Positions 35,736-45,026 of a stretch of DNA of 64,000 nucleotides are shown here, one piece after another. Position numbers and translations under genes: made by a program. This stretch comes from an uncultured bacterium. Its GTDB lineage: Bacteria; Cyanobacteriota; Vampirovibrionia; Gastranaerophilales; Gastranaerophilaceae. Where the stretch lies: NCBI GenBank assembly GCA_949299935.1, contig CASGCE010000034.1, positions 1-64,000 of the forward strand, in the 5' to 3' direction. The notes beneath the pieces were generated by a model. That model worked only from the letters and a program-made list of their open reading frames with translations, ran no database searches and was not told the DNA's origin. Within the stretch, counting starts at the first letter, position 1, and every line of letters starts with the position of its first letter.

Positions 35736-35792
35736 ATATTAGCGTGAAAGAGAGAACCTTTAAAAGTCCTCTTTTTCACGCTAATATTTTTT
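35736..35792. terminator. Bidirectional terminator
   Basis: Long inverted repeat: ATATTAGCGTGAAAGAGAG (35736-35754) pairs with CTCTTTTTCACGCTAATAT (about 35769-35787) with one mismatch, then TTTTTT. Separates convergent genes. Confidence 0.88.
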
Positions 35793-35801
35793 AATATCTT
35801 C

Positions 35802-36179
35802 TTACGACTTATTTATTGCATCTTCAAGTGCTTTTTCAAGTGTAGCTATTTTAGCCTCTAATATTTCGACTTTTGAAGTACTTGAGGAATTTGTAATGGA
35901 ACTTTTTTCCAACTCTCTTTTATACGCAATTAATTTTTCTTTCTGGGACAAATAAAACTGTCCCATCCAACAAATCCCCGTAAATAACCCGATAACAAGT
36001 ACAATAAATGTATAGCTTGCCAGATTAAGATTTTTAGTATATTCAACCATGCCAAGAATTTCAGAACTGTCTTTTATTCCCCAAAGATGTAAGTTTAATG
36101 TTTCCGAAGCATTAATAACTGCGATATATATAACACTTAAAATCAAAAGGTATGATACGATGTTAATAATTTTTTTCAT
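35802..36179 (-). CDS. Membrane protein with C-terminal coiled coil
   Basis: About 125 aa, LapA/DUF1049-like in shape: two hydrophobic helices (IVSYLLILSVIYIAVI and ASYTFIVLVIGLFTGICWMG) and a C-terminal coiled coil (VEILEAKIATLEKALEDA). Start at ATG 36179, overlapping the rluD stop by one base (TGATG), with AGGAG upstream. Function unknown. Confidence 0.65.
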   Translation of the reverse strand: MKKIINIVSYLLILSVIYIAVINASETLNLHLWGIKDSSEILGMVEYTKNLNLASYTFIVLVIGLFTGICWMGQFYLSQKEKLIAYKRELEKSSITNSSSTSKVEILEAKIATLEKALEDAINKS

Positions 36180-37099
36180 CAATTTCTCCTATTTCTATAA
36201 AATTTAAGAACTTTATTAATTTTTTCATCAGGTTCAATTTCCAATTCTATTATCTCACCGGTAAATGGTTTTGTAAACCTCAAGTAATAAGCCTGCAATA
36301 CTTGTTCTTGAGTCTTAACCCTTCCATCTGCGGCACCATATAAAGTATCATTATACACTGGATGTTTTAAATAACTCATATGAACTCTTATTTGGTGAGT
36401 TCTACCGGTAATTAACGTTAATTCTACATATGTTGCTTCGTGAAATCTCTCAATAACCTTTAAAAGTGTAGTACTATCCTTGCCGCCATCTTCTATCGGT
36501 ATTACTGCCATTTTGTGAGGATGTTTTGGATTTCTGCCTATAGGTAAATCGATTTTTTCTTCATTTTTTATATAGTTTCCTTTCAAAACTGCTCGGTATT
36601 TTTTTGTAACCGTATGATTTTTAATCTGCCGGGCAAGAATTTCGTGTGTAACATTATTTTTTGCCACCATAAGAAGTCCCGAAGTATTTCTGTCAAGACG
36701 ATGGACTATCCCGCGTCTGAATTCACCGTTGATATCAGACAAATTATTACCATATAAATATAAAAGAGCATTCACCAATGTATTTTCACGTTCAATAAAT
36801 GTCGGATGTGTTAACATGCCTGAAGGCTTATTTACCACAAGCATATTTTCATCTTCGTAAACTATATCAAGGGCAATATTTTGAGGTTTAATTTTTAATT
36901 CTTCATTCTCAAGCTTTTCAAATTCGACCTTATTTCCTTCTTTAAGAATATATGCCGGTTTTTTAACTGCATTATTTACCAAAACTTTTCCATTTTTTAT
37001 AAAATTTTGGATTTTAGAGCGCGAAATATCAGAAAACATTCCGGACAGGTAGTTATCAAGCCTTATATTTTCATCATTTTCATCAACAATAATTATCAT
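36179..37099 (-). CDS. rluD: RluA/RluD-family rRNA pseudouridine synthase
   Basis: 306 aa. N-terminal S4 RNA-binding domain (SRSKIQNFIKNGKVLVNNAV) and the pseudouridine synthase domain with the catalytic motif HRLDRNTSGLLMVAKN, IVYEDENMLVVNKPSGMLTH and GRTHQIRVHMSYLKHPVYND. Modifies uridines in 23S rRNA; exact positions cannot be told, so RluD is a family name. Overlaps lspA by four bases. Confidence 0.92.
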   Translation of the reverse strand: MIIIVDENDENIRLDNYLSGMFSDISRSKIQNFIKNGKVLVNNAVKKPAYILKEGNKVEFEKLENEELKIKPQNIALDIVYEDENMLVVNKPSGMLTHPTFIERENTLVNALLYLYGNNLSDINGEFRRGIVHRLDRNTSGLLMVAKNNVTHEILARQIKNHTVTKKYRAVLKGNYIKNEEKIDLPIGRNPKHPHKMAVIPIEDGGKDSTTLLKVIERFHEATYVELTLITGRTHQIRVHMSYLKHPVYNDTLYGAADGRVKTQEQVLQAYYLRFTKPFTGEIIELEIEPDEKINKVLKFYRNRRN

Positions 37100-37560
37100 A
37101 GTTTCTTTTTAAGTAAAATCATTATTATAATAGCAACAACACCGATATTTATCAAAACATCAGCGATGTTAAATACCGGAAAATCCATGAAATTAAGTTG
37201 AAAATAGTCCCTGACAAAACCAAGCGCAATTCTTTCATGCAAATTTCCGCCGATACCTGCCCCTAACATTGCGAGAAAAAATATAGCTTTAAAAGATATA
37301 GTAGAAATATGTCTTATTATGTAAGCGATAATACAACATATGGCAACAACGGAAGCAATAATAAGAATCTCTCTTGAATCTTTCAAAATACTGAAAGCAG
37401 CACCGGTATTCTCAACGTAATTCAATGAAACAAAACCATTAGTATAAGAAAATCCGTATAAAAGTTGTGAAACAATCAAATCCGACAAATACAAAGTTGC
37501 AAATACAAAAAAAGCAAAACAAATTGTAAAATAAAAATATTTACTTATCTTTTGATGCAT
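37096..37560 (-). CDS. lspA: Lipoprotein signal peptidase
   Basis: Aspartyl protease cleaving prolipoprotein signal peptides, inner membrane, four helices. YVENTGAAFSIL, GAGIGGNLHERIALGFVRDY and VFNIADVLINIG carry the conserved regions; the catalytic Asp residues are in FVRDYF and FNIAD. GNLHER replaces the usual GNLIDR. Start at ATG 37560 with GAGGTC upstream rather than 37581. 154 aa, normal. Overlaps the upstream gene's end. Confidence 0.9.
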   Translation of the reverse strand: MHQKISKYFYFTICFAFFVFATLYLSDLIVSQLLYGFSYTNGFVSLNYVENTGAAFSILKDSREILIIASVVAICCIIAYIIRHISTISFKAIFFLAMLGAGIGGNLHERIALGFVRDYFQLNFMDFPVFNIADVLINIGVVAIIIMILLKKKL

Positions 37561-38437
37561 TTTTGACCTCATCTTCGACATTGACTCTTGTCATGATAAA
37601 AGCAAGTCCTGCAATATAAACACGGAATTTTTCAAAAGTAATCTGTTCGGATTTAGAAATCCCGATTGATGCCACGTTATACTCATTTTTGCCGTCTTTA
37701 TTTGCGTAAAACATTCGTTCTAAAATATTGTCATCCGGTAATCTTCTGAAAACTTCTTCGGTTTGCTCCTGTGGATAGGCTATAACATCTTTACCTATTG
37801 ATGCTATAGCAAAAGCATTTTTAGGCAAATCAATTTTTAAAGATGCTGTGTAATACTCATTTGGAACAACTTTTTCGGGTGAAACCAAGTCCATATCAAT
37901 AAATCTTGTATCTCCATATTTCAAAAAGGATTTTTCATTATGCACCTTTTCACCTGAAATAAACCATTTACCGTTTATTTGTTTAAAATAATAAGCACCA
38001 TTTGAATAAGAATTTAACTCACCATACAACTTAACACCTTCACTAAATTGAGTAGTATTGGCGTAAGAAGTCTCATAAACCTCCGCAGTTGCATTGTCAC
38101 CATCAACTACAATATCTTTTATTTCAGTTGTATAAGTTATATCAGGATAAGATTTCCAAGTTTCTTTTATCAAGGTGAAATACACATCTTTAGTAAAACC
38201 ATCCGTATTTATAAAATCTTGTGCATACAAATTAAAAAGTTCATCGTAATTATGTTTGGAAGCATATTTAGTCTGCTTTTTCAAAATATTTCTGATAGAT
38301 TTTTTAGCCAGATTATACTTGATATTATGGACGATTCCGGTTTCAGAATTATTAAGAAAACCGGCTTCGACAGGTGTATAAAAGCTTGTAAGAACAAATA
38401 ATCCTATAAATAAAAAAACCGACAATATTTTACTCAT
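37541..38437 (-). CDS. Secreted protein with NTF2-like region
   Basis: 298 aa, unknown. Signal peptide SKILSVFLFIGLFVLTSFYT with probable cleavage after VEA. Residues ~55-165 resemble an NTF2/SnoaL-like fold (HNYDELFNLYAQDFINTDGF, YYFKQINGKWFISGEK). The C-terminal half is beta-rich and unrecognised. First gene of a run with lspA, rluD and a membrane protein. Confidence 0.65.
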   Translation of the reverse strand: MSKILSVFLFIGLFVLTSFYTPVEAGFLNNSETGIVHNIKYNLAKKSIRNILKKQTKYASKHNYDELFNLYAQDFINTDGFTKDVYFTLIKETWKSYPDITYTTEIKDIVVDGDNATAEVYETSYANTTQFSEGVKLYGELNSYSNGAYYFKQINGKWFISGEKVHNEKSFLKYGDTRFIDMDLVSPEKVVPNEYYTASLKIDLPKNAFAIASIGKDVIAYPQEQTEEVFRRLPDDNILERMFYANKDGKNEYNVASIGISKSEQITFEKFRVYIAGLAFIMTRVNVEDEVKNASKDK

Positions 38438-38444
38438 AGTTAAT

Positions 38445-38450
38445 ATTATA
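38445..38450 (-). promoter_or_regulatory. -10 box, leaderless type
   Basis: Minus strand TATAAT (38450-38445), seven bases before ATG 38437; no Shine-Dalgarno for that start. Confidence 0.5.
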
Positions 38451-38491
38451 CGTCAAAAGTTTCAAAATAGTAATAATGTAAACAAATTATT

Positions 38492-38520
38492 TTGAAAAAG
38501 TATTGTATTCATGCTATCAT
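38492..38520 (+). promoter_or_regulatory. Promoter of leuS
   Basis: -35 TTGAAA (38492-38497), 17-bp spacer, -10 TATCAT (38515-38520). Start near 38527; the short leader holds an AAAGGGAGAG ribosome binding site, so this gene is not leaderless. Confidence 0.75.
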
Positions 38521-38542
38521 AGGTAAAGGGAGAGAAAAAATA

Positions 38543-41020
38543 ATGAAGCAGAGTTATTTTCCGCAAGAAATAGAAAAGAAATGGCAAAAGATTTGGGAAG
38601 AAAAAGGCACCTTCAAGACCTATGATAACAGTGATAAGCCCAAATATTATACTTTATCAATGTTTCCCTACCCTTCCGGTAAATTACACATGGGTCATGT
38701 AAGGAATTACACAATAACAGATGTTATAGCCAGATTTAAAAAAGCTCAAGGCTATAATGTTTTACACCCAATGGGCTGGGACAGTTTTGGACTTCCTGCG
38801 GAAAATGCAGCGATGAAAAACAGTGTTGATCCTGAGACATGGACGGATAAAAACATTGCCTATATGACCAAACAGCTAAAAATGCTTGGTTTGTCCTACG
38901 ATTGGGACAGGGAAGTAACCACTTGTAAACCTGACTATTACAAATGGACTCAGTGGCTTTTTTTACAGTTATACAAAAAAGGTCTGGCATATAAAAAAGA
39001 AGCAGCCGTCAACTGGTGTAACGATTGCGCTACAGTTTTGGCAAATGAACAGGTAATTGACGGAAAATGCTGGAGATGTGACGGAGAAGTCGAAAAAAAA
39101 TATTTATCACAGTGGTTTTTAAAGATTACCGATTATGCAGATGCATTGCTTGAAGATTTAAATAAATTACCCGGGTGGGGAGACAATGTTAAAACAATGC
39201 AAGCAAATTGGATAGGCAAATCACAAGGGGCCATTTTCAAATTTAAAGTAAAAGAGGTAGAAGGACTTGAAGTTCCAGTATATACGACCAGACCTGATAC
39301 AGTATACGGCATTACATATCTCGTCGTCGCGCCGGAATACAAAGATATTGAAAAACTTACCACAATTGAAAATAAGGCAAAAGTAGAAGAATATCGTACA
39401 AATGCCCGGAAGATGACAGAAATAGAAAGGCTTTCTACCGAAAGAATTAAAACCGGTGTACCATTAGGTACACATTGTATAAATCCTTTTAACGGCGAGG
39501 AATTTCCTTTATGGACAGCCGATTATGCCCTTGTAGAATACGGTACCGGTGCAGTAATGGCTGTGCCCACCCATGATACAAGAGACTTTGATTTTGCGCG
39601 AAAATATAATCTTCCAATGAAGGTTGTTATTCAAAATCCTGAAAATCCTTCAAATTGTGAAAAAGAGGCATATACTGAATCCGGAGTGCTTGTTAACTCT
39701 TGTGAATTCAACGGTCTTAAAAATGAAGAAGCCAAAAAATTAATTATAGAAAAAGCAGTAAAGGAAGGCTTTGGCGAATATAAAACTCAATACAGATTAC
39801 GCGATTGGCTAATTTCCAGACAAAGATACTGGGGAGCTCCCATCCCGGTGGTTTATTGTGACAAATGCGGAATTGTGCCAGTTGATGAAAAGGATTTACC
39901 GGTACTTTTGCCAAAAGATGTTGATTTTTCAATCGTTGGTAAATCACCTATAACCACTTCCAAAACATTTGTTAATACTACCTGCCCAAACTGCGGTTCT
40001 CCTGCAAGACGTGAAACTGATACAATGGACACATTTATGTGTTCAAGCTGGTATTACTTGAGGTATTCCGATGCCCATAATGATGAAAAACCTTTTGACC
40101 GCAATAAAGTTAATAAATGGCTTCCGGTAGACCAGTATGTAGGCGGCATTGAACATGCTATTTTACACCTTTTGTATTCAAGATTTTTCACAAAAGCATT
40201 GCGTGATATAGGACTTTTGGATTTTGATGAGCCCTTTAAAAATCTTTTAACTCAGGGAATGGTTTTAAAAGATGGTTCTAAAATGTCAAAATCAAAAGGT
40301 AACACTGTCGATCCCGATGAAATTTTTGAAAATTACGGTGCAGATACCGCAAGATTGTTTATACTTTCAGACTCACCGCCTTCTCGTGATTTTGACTGGT
40401 CAGATGCGGGCGTTGAAGGATGTTATAAATTTCTTAATCGTGTATGGAAACTGGTTGCCTCCAATGAAACAAATATTACTTTAGATTACATATTGTCCGA
40501 TAAATTAAGAAAAGAAAATGACGATCTTGTTCGACTTGTGCATATCGCGATTAAAGGCATTACAAACGATATTTCAAATGATTTTCAGTTTAACACTGTA
40601 ATTTCAAAATATCGGGAACTTACCAATGCAATAAACGATTGGCGAAATAAAAAAACTCAACTTGACGATGAGGACAAAAACGTATTAAGCTTTGCAATAG
40701 TTTCGTTACTAAAACTCATGTCACCTGTAGCAGTCCACCTGACGGAAGAACTTTGGCACGAATTAGGTGCAAAAACTTCAATTCACGAAGAATCTTGGCT
40801 CATTTGGGATGATAATCTTGCTAAAACAAGTTCCATAACACTTGTCGTCCAGATTAACGGGAAAGTAAAAGATAAACTTGAAGTTGACGAAGGACTTTCT
40901 CAGGATGAATTGAAAGAGGCTGCAATAAAAAGTCCAAAAATTAAAGAATTAATTTCTAATCATGAAATTGTAAAGGTTATAGTAGTACCTAAAAAATTGG
41001 TAAATATAGTTATAAAGTAG
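38543..41020 (+). CDS. leuS: Leucyl-tRNA synthetase
   Basis: Class I synthetase, 825 aa from ATG 38543 (AAAGGGAGAG eight bases upstream). HIGH-type motif PYPSGKLHMGHVRNYTI, editing domain (VYTTRPDTVYGITYLVVAP, GTGAVMAVPTHDTRDFDFA), zinc-like CDKCG and CPNCG pairs, KMSKSKGNTVDPDE and the C-terminal VQINGKVKDKLEV. Complete. A frame from 38492 would add 17 residues that overlap the promoter and is rejected. Confidence 0.97.
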   Translation: MKQSYFPQEIEKKWQKIWEEKGTFKTYDNSDKPKYYTLSMFPYPSGKLHMGHVRNYTITDVIARFKKAQGYNVLHPMGWDSFGLPAENAAMKNSVDPETWTDKNIAYMTKQLKMLGLSYDWDREVTTCKPDYYKWTQWLFLQLYKKGLAYKKEAAVNWCNDCATVLANEQVIDGKCWRCDGEVEKKYLSQWFLKITDYADALLEDLNKLPGWGDNVKTMQANWIGKSQGAIFKFKVKEVEGLEVPVYTTRPDTVYGITYLVVAPEYKDIEKLTTIENKAKVEEYRTNARKMTEIERLSTERIKTGVPLGTHCINPFNGEEFPLWTADYALVEYGTGAVMAVPTHDTRDFDFARKYNLPMKVVIQNPENPSNCEKEAYTESGVLVNSCEFNGLKNEEAKKLIIEKAVKEGFGEYKTQYRLRDWLISRQRYWGAPIPVVYCDKCGIVPVDEKDLPVLLPKDVDFSIVGKSPITTSKTFVNTTCPNCGSPARRETDTMDTFMCSSWYYLRYSDAHNDEKPFDRNKVNKWLPVDQYVGGIEHAILHLLYSRFFTKALRDIGLLDFDEPFKNLLTQGMVLKDGSKMSKSKGNTVDPDEIFENYGADTARLFILSDSPPSRDFDWSDAGVEGCYKFLNRVWKLVASNETNITLDYILSDKLRKENDDLVRLVHIAIKGITNDISNDFQFNTVISKYRELTNAINDWRNKKTQLDDEDKNVLSFAIVSLLKLMSPVAVHLTEELWHELGAKTSIHEESWLIWDDNLAKTSSITLVVQINGKVKDKLEVDEGLSQDELKEAAIKSPKIKELISNHEIVKVIVVPKKLVNIVIK

Positions 41021-41065
41021 TACACGACATTTTCAAAGACCAATTAAAAAACCTGTATTTCAAAT

Positions 41066-41947
41066 TTAGTTAAACAGCTTCTTTTGAAGCTCAAGAGCAG
41101 TTTTTGTACGAGCAAGACCGCCCAACGAGCTTTCCTTTAGTGCAGGCGACATCAATTGTCCTGTTTGATTCATTGCATCAACAACCTCATCCGGGGGAAT
41201 TTTAGATTCCACACCCGACATAGCAAGTTCACTTGCTGTCATTGCAATAATAGCCATAAACGGATTACGCTTGACACAGGGGATTTCAACCAACCCACAC
41301 ACCGGATCACATGTTAACCCTAAAATATTTTTTAAAGAAAGAGCTACAGCATTAAGAACCTGTCTCGGTGGTCCGCCTAAAAGTTGTGTAACGGCACCTG
41401 CTGCCATAGCAGCTGCCACTCCGCACTCGGCCTGACATCCCGCAACAGCCCCGGCTAATGATACTTTCGCAGAAATTATTCTTCCAATTTCTCCTGCGGT
41501 AATAAGAGCATTAACTTGTCGTTCTTCTGATATATTAAAATCTTCAGCTACAGCAATTATAACCGATGGAACAATGCCACAAGAACCTGCTGTGGGACAT
41601 GCAACAATTTTTCCCATTCTTATATTTTCTTCACTAGTGGCAAGGGCATATATCAAAATCTTTTCAAAAGTTTTGCCAAAAACAGCCGGACGTTGACTGA
41701 AACGTTTTTGCAATTTGTCGCAATCATCTCCGCACATCCCGCTCATAGAAAGCTCTACTGACTGCATACCCTCTTTTATAGCATCTTTCATAGCCTGTAA
41801 ACTGGCCATTGCACATTTCCTTACTTTGTTTACAGGTACTTCACACCATTCCGATTCATACGCCTGGGCAATTTGCCATACACGTTTCCCTCGGGTATTA
41901 CAAACTTCTAACAATTGTTCAAATGTATTTATACCTTTTGTTTCCAT
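41066..41947 (-). CDS. sdaAA: L-serine dehydratase, iron-sulfur, alpha subunit
   Basis: Deaminates L-serine to pyruvate using a 4Fe-4S cluster. MSGMCGDDCDKLQKR, CPTAGSCGIVPSVI, GCQAECGVAAAMAAGA and LTCDPVCGLVEIPCVKRN contain the conserved cysteines. 293 aa, normal for the two-subunit enzyme. Directly follows sdaAB with no gap. Confidence 0.95.
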   Translation of the reverse strand: METKGINTFEQLLEVCNTRGKRVWQIAQAYESEWCEVPVNKVRKCAMASLQAMKDAIKEGMQSVELSMSGMCGDDCDKLQKRFSQRPAVFGKTFEKILIYALATSEENIRMGKIVACPTAGSCGIVPSVIIAVAEDFNISEERQVNALITAGEIGRIISAKVSLAGAVAGCQAECGVAAAMAAGAVTQLLGGPPRQVLNAVALSLKNILGLTCDPVCGLVEIPCVKRNPFMAIIAMTASELAMSGVESKIPPDEVVDAMNQTGQLMSPALKESSLGGLARTKTALELQKKLFN

Positions 41948-42616
41948 TTATTCACCCAATTTATTTATATAACTTACAAAGTAAACCCTTTCCATATGTT
42001 TGACAACCTCCAAAATCTCGCTATCTAAATCCCCGTCAATACATATGCACATAGACGCTTCCTCACCTTTTGCATACCTGTCGCAATGCAAAGATGCTAT
42101 GTTTATATTTTTTGCCTGAATTAAAGACGTAACCTTTGATATCATCCCTGGAATATCATCATAAACAATCATTAACGTGTTATATTCACCGGTTAATTTT
42201 ACGGAAAACCCGTCAATAGTCCTTACAACAACCTCACCGGCACCTACTGACTCGCCGTATATGTCCATTGTTCTCCCATTCTCCATTACAAAATCAACTG
42301 AATTCGGATGCTTTTTAAAATCTTCGTAGTATTTAAATTCGTATTTAATTTTTTTTGAAATTTCATCATCAAAAATATTTTTTATGCGCCTATCATCCAC
42401 TGATAACCCTAAAATTCCTGCCAAAAGCCCTTTTTCTGTACCATGACCTTTGCCAGTTTGAGCGTATGAATTAAAAAGTTTAAATGTAACTTTTTTAGGT
42501 ATCCCACCATATATATTTTTTGCCAAAAGCCCCAACCTGACAGCCCCTGCGGTATGTGAGCTGGATGGACCTATCATTATTGGCGATATAACGTTGAATA
42601 TTGATGTCTGCTTCAT
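41948..42616 (-). CDS. sdaAB: L-serine dehydratase, iron-sulfur, beta subunit
   Basis: 222 aa. SPIMIGPSSSHTAGAVRLG is the family signature; the C-terminus (YNTLMIVYDDIPGMISKVTS and following) is an ACT domain, probably for serine sensing. GGAGATT precedes the ATG, with TATAAT at about 42637-42642. Operon sdaAB-sdaAA. Confidence 0.94.
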   Translation of the reverse strand: MKQTSIFNVISPIMIGPSSSHTAGAVRLGLLAKNIYGGIPKKVTFKLFNSYAQTGKGHGTEKGLLAGILGLSVDDRRIKNIFDDEISKKIKYEFKYYEDFKKHPNSVDFVMENGRTMDIYGESVGAGEVVVRTIDGFSVKLTGEYNTLMIVYDDIPGMISKVTSLIQAKNINIASLHCDRYAKGEEASMCICIDGDLDSEILEVVKHMERVYFVSYINKLGE

Positions 42617-42749
42617 TCTAATCTCCGATTCTCATTATATCATTAAAATTTATTATTAAAAATGTAAAAATTTTATTAAAATTAGGCAATTGTTCGGGAA
42701 AATATGTTTTTATATAAGTGTGTAGTTTATTTTTTGTGCAAGGAGTAAT

Positions 42750-42893
42750 ATGTTTAGCCCTGAATTTATGAGATATTTGATTAATTATCAAAAAAATGAT
42801 TTCAAGCCGGAAGAAAGCACCTCAAAAGAAATCCACTTTGATTCAAAAAAAGGCGGGCGTCTGGCCGAAATTTTGTTAACTATACAAAAATAG
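42750..42893 (+). CDS. Small protein, 47 aa
   Basis: Frame ATG 42750 to TAG 42893 with an excellent AAGGAGTAAT site. Sequence begins MFSPEFMRYLINYQKNDFKP and ends GGRLAEILLTIQK. No membrane segment; family unknown. It ends exactly where the convergent gene at 42894 ends, which supports a real gene boundary. Confidence 0.55.
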   Translation: MFSPEFMRYLINYQKNDFKPEESTSKEIHFDSKKGGRLAEILLTIQK

Positions 42894-43106
42894 CTACTTA
42901 TTTTTAGGTACAAAATAAGCTGTGTAGCCTATACAATCAAGGATTATTTCAATCTCTTTTGCATTAATAGTTCCGTTTTTGAGTTTTTGTGACAAATTCT
43001 GAACGGTATAGTGCTTGTTTTTGGATTGCGAAATTTTTTGCGAAAGTTGAGTTAACGTCAAATCTGCATCTATTAATAATTTTCTAATTTCTTTACTTAA
43101 ATCCAT
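42894..43106 (-). CDS. Small helix-turn-helix protein
   Basis: 70 aa. XRE-like layout: KLLIDADLTLTQLSQKISQS, YTVQNLSQKLKNGTINAKEI, then ILDCIGYTAYFVPK. Likely a DNA-binding protein; the same shape is seen in small LLM-type or antitoxin-like HTH proteins. No toxin-like partner nearby. -10 TATAAT eight bases before the ATG, no Shine-Dalgarno. Confidence 0.65.
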   Translation of the reverse strand: MDLSKEIRKLLIDADLTLTQLSQKISQSKNKHYTVQNLSQKLKNGTINAKEIEIILDCIGYTAYFVPKNK

Positions 43107-43211
43107 AGGTTAAGATTATACTATTTATCTTACAATTTGATTTTTTAAAGCAATAATTTAAAATTAAATATATACTTTAATATTAATAAATTCATTACAA
43201 AGGAGAGCAAT

Positions 43212-43953
43212 ATGAAGAAAGGCTTTACACTTGCAGAAGTGCTTATAACATTGGGTATAATAGGAATAGTTGCCGCATTAACAATACCAACTTTAATACA
43301 TAATTTTCAAGTTAAGGCACTTAAAAGCCAGCTTTTAGAAACATTTTCCTTAGTAAACCAAGCAGTAGGTCTTATGAAAGCAAATGAAAGTATCCCAAGT
43401 CTCTATAATTATTATACAATTTATGACATTAATAGAGGTGGATTCTACCATAGTGCTGAATTTAAAGAAAAATTTGCTAAATATGTAAAAATGCAAAAAA
43501 CCAGAAAGCACCTAAAGCTGTAGATTACTTAACATATGACGGTTCTCAACAAGTAAATAACGAAGGTTCTACATCATACATTGTAGGCGCGCCAGATATG
43601 GTATTAGCCAACGGTGCGTATTTAAAAATTACAATCGCAGGGAACCTTGATGGAAGAAGTATTGCATCTCAGTTGACATTAACGGTGCTAAAAAGCCAAA
43701 TCGATATGGATTCGACCTATTTTCGCTTGTTATTTTAAACTCAAATGATATATTAACTGGGCGAAAAATGTTGAAATCTTACACCGAAGAAGAACTTGAG
43801 AACATGAATCCAAACTACACCGGATTATATGGAACACCGTGTTCAGCAAAATCAAAACAATCCGTAAACGGACTTGGTTGCGCGTGGTATGCGCTTAATG
43901 ACATCTGTCCTGATGATGATACAAAGGGTTATTGGGAGTGTCTGCCCAAATAA
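43212..43953 (+). pseudogene. Type IV pilin-like gene with two -1 frameshifts
   Basis: ATG 43212 with AAAGGAGAG opens a clear prepilin: MKKG, then FTLAEVLITLGIIGIVAALT. The frame closes at 43521-43523, but pilin-like sequence continues in a second frame (KAPKAVDYLTYDGSQQVNNE) from about 43490 and in a third frame (VDINGAKKPNRYGFDLFSLV) from about 43674, running to TAA at 43953 and ending GYWECLPK. Each junction needs one extra base; the first is in an A6 run (43493-43500), the second near 43670-43674 (CTCAGTTG). Restored, the protein would be about 247 aa, close to the intact pilin at 30962. Either a decayed gene or sequence errors. Confidence 0.8.
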
Positions 43954-44225
43954 AAAAAAGAGCCTTATAATTAAGACCCTTTGGAATAATTTTCATCATT
44001 CCTCGTAATAGTGTGAAGTGTAGTGTGTGCTTAAAATCTCTTTTGATTCCTCAATTTTAAGCATACCTCGTGTTTACATATATATAAAAATTTTTCAGTA
44101 TATATTATTGCCATATTTTGTAAATACGAAGTTACGATTGTTACAAAATTTAATAAAAAGCTTTAAAGCTATTTGTTTTTAACAAAAAAACGGTTATTAT
44201 ATGGATACGAAATGAGGAGAATTAT
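43954..44225. other. Intergenic region before surE
   Basis: No gene seen. Contains an inverted repeat TGCTTAAAAT / ATTTTAAGCA (44028-44063, 16-base loop) without a T-run, so not a standard terminator, and near the end the surE promoter region with GAGGAG just before ATG 44226. Confidence 0.5.
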
Positions 44226-45020
44226 ATGAATATATTAATTTCAAATGATGACGGAATAGCAGCTAATGGCATAAGGGCATTAACAGAAGAATTATCCAAA
44301 TATCATAACGTATATGTAGTAGCACCGGATAGAGAAAGGAGTGCGGCAGGGCATTCGCTTACACTACATACTCCACTGCGCGTTGAAGAAATTGAAGAAT
44401 CAAAGTCAGGTGCAAAACGTACTTGGGTGACTAACGGGACACCCGGTGATTGCGTAAAATTAGGGATAAATGCAATTCTTGCACCTGAAGAACAACCCGA
44501 TTTTGTAATTTCCGGCATAAATCACGGTCCTAATTTAGGCTCAGATATTTTGTATTCAGGTACAGTAAGCTGTGCCATGGAAGGTGCAATGCTTGGAGTG
44601 CCCAGTATTGCCGTATCTTTAGCAAGTATGCAAACAGAATACGAGGATTTTAAATATACTGCCAAGTTTGTTGTATCACTTTTAAAAAAGCTCAGTGATT
44701 TTAAATTCCCCCCAAAAATGCTTTTGAATGTAAATGTTCCTTCTTTGGATGAAGATGACATTATAGGTGTCGCAATAACAGAATTAGGCAGGAAAATGTT
44801 CACTGACAATTACGAAAAAAGGATTGACCCAAGAGGGAAAGTTTATTATTGGATGGCAGGAGAACTTATAAGTGAACCATCCAATGCTAATACTGATATT
44901 GCAGCAGTAAGAAACAATAAAATTTCCATAACTCCCGTTACTTTTGAAATGACAAGGAAAGAAACTTTATCCGATCTTGAAGGTATTTTGTGCAAAGGCG
45001 ACAGTTGCGATTGGATTTAA
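44226..45020 (+). CDS. surE: 5'/3'-nucleotidase SurE
   Basis: Metal-dependent nucleotidase, 264 aa. N-terminal ILISNDDGIAANGIRAL supplies the Asp-Asp metal site; VAPDRERSAAGHSLTLH, VTNGTPGDCVKLGI and SGINHGPNLGSDILYSGTVS are diagnostic. Dephosphorylates nucleoside monophosphates and exopolyphosphate-like substrates. Single-gene unit with GAGGAG ribosome binding site. Confidence 0.95.
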   Translation: MNILISNDDGIAANGIRALTEELSKYHNVYVVAPDRERSAAGHSLTLHTPLRVEEIEESKSGAKRTWVTNGTPGDCVKLGINAILAPEEQPDFVISGINHGPNLGSDILYSGTVSCAMEGAMLGVPSIAVSLASMQTEYEDFKYTAKFVVSLLKKLSDFKFPPKMLLNVNVPSLDEDDIIGVAITELGRKMFTDNYEKRIDPRGKVYYWMAGELISEPSNANTDIAAVRNNKISITPVTFEMTRKETLSDLEGILCKGDSCDWI

Positions 45021-45026
45021 CCAGAG

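Noticed and set aside
38492-38542. Upstream extension of leuS by 17 residues
   Set aside because: The segment contains the promoter, and ATG 38543 has a strong ribosome binding site at the right distance.
42894-43106. Toxin-antitoxin pair of the HTH protein with the 47-aa protein
   Set aside because: The genes are convergent and not coupled, and the small protein has no toxin feature such as a membrane helix.
44028-44063. Inverted repeat as a terminator of the broken pilin gene
   Set aside because: Stem is mostly A/T, loop is 16 bases and no T-run follows on either strand.
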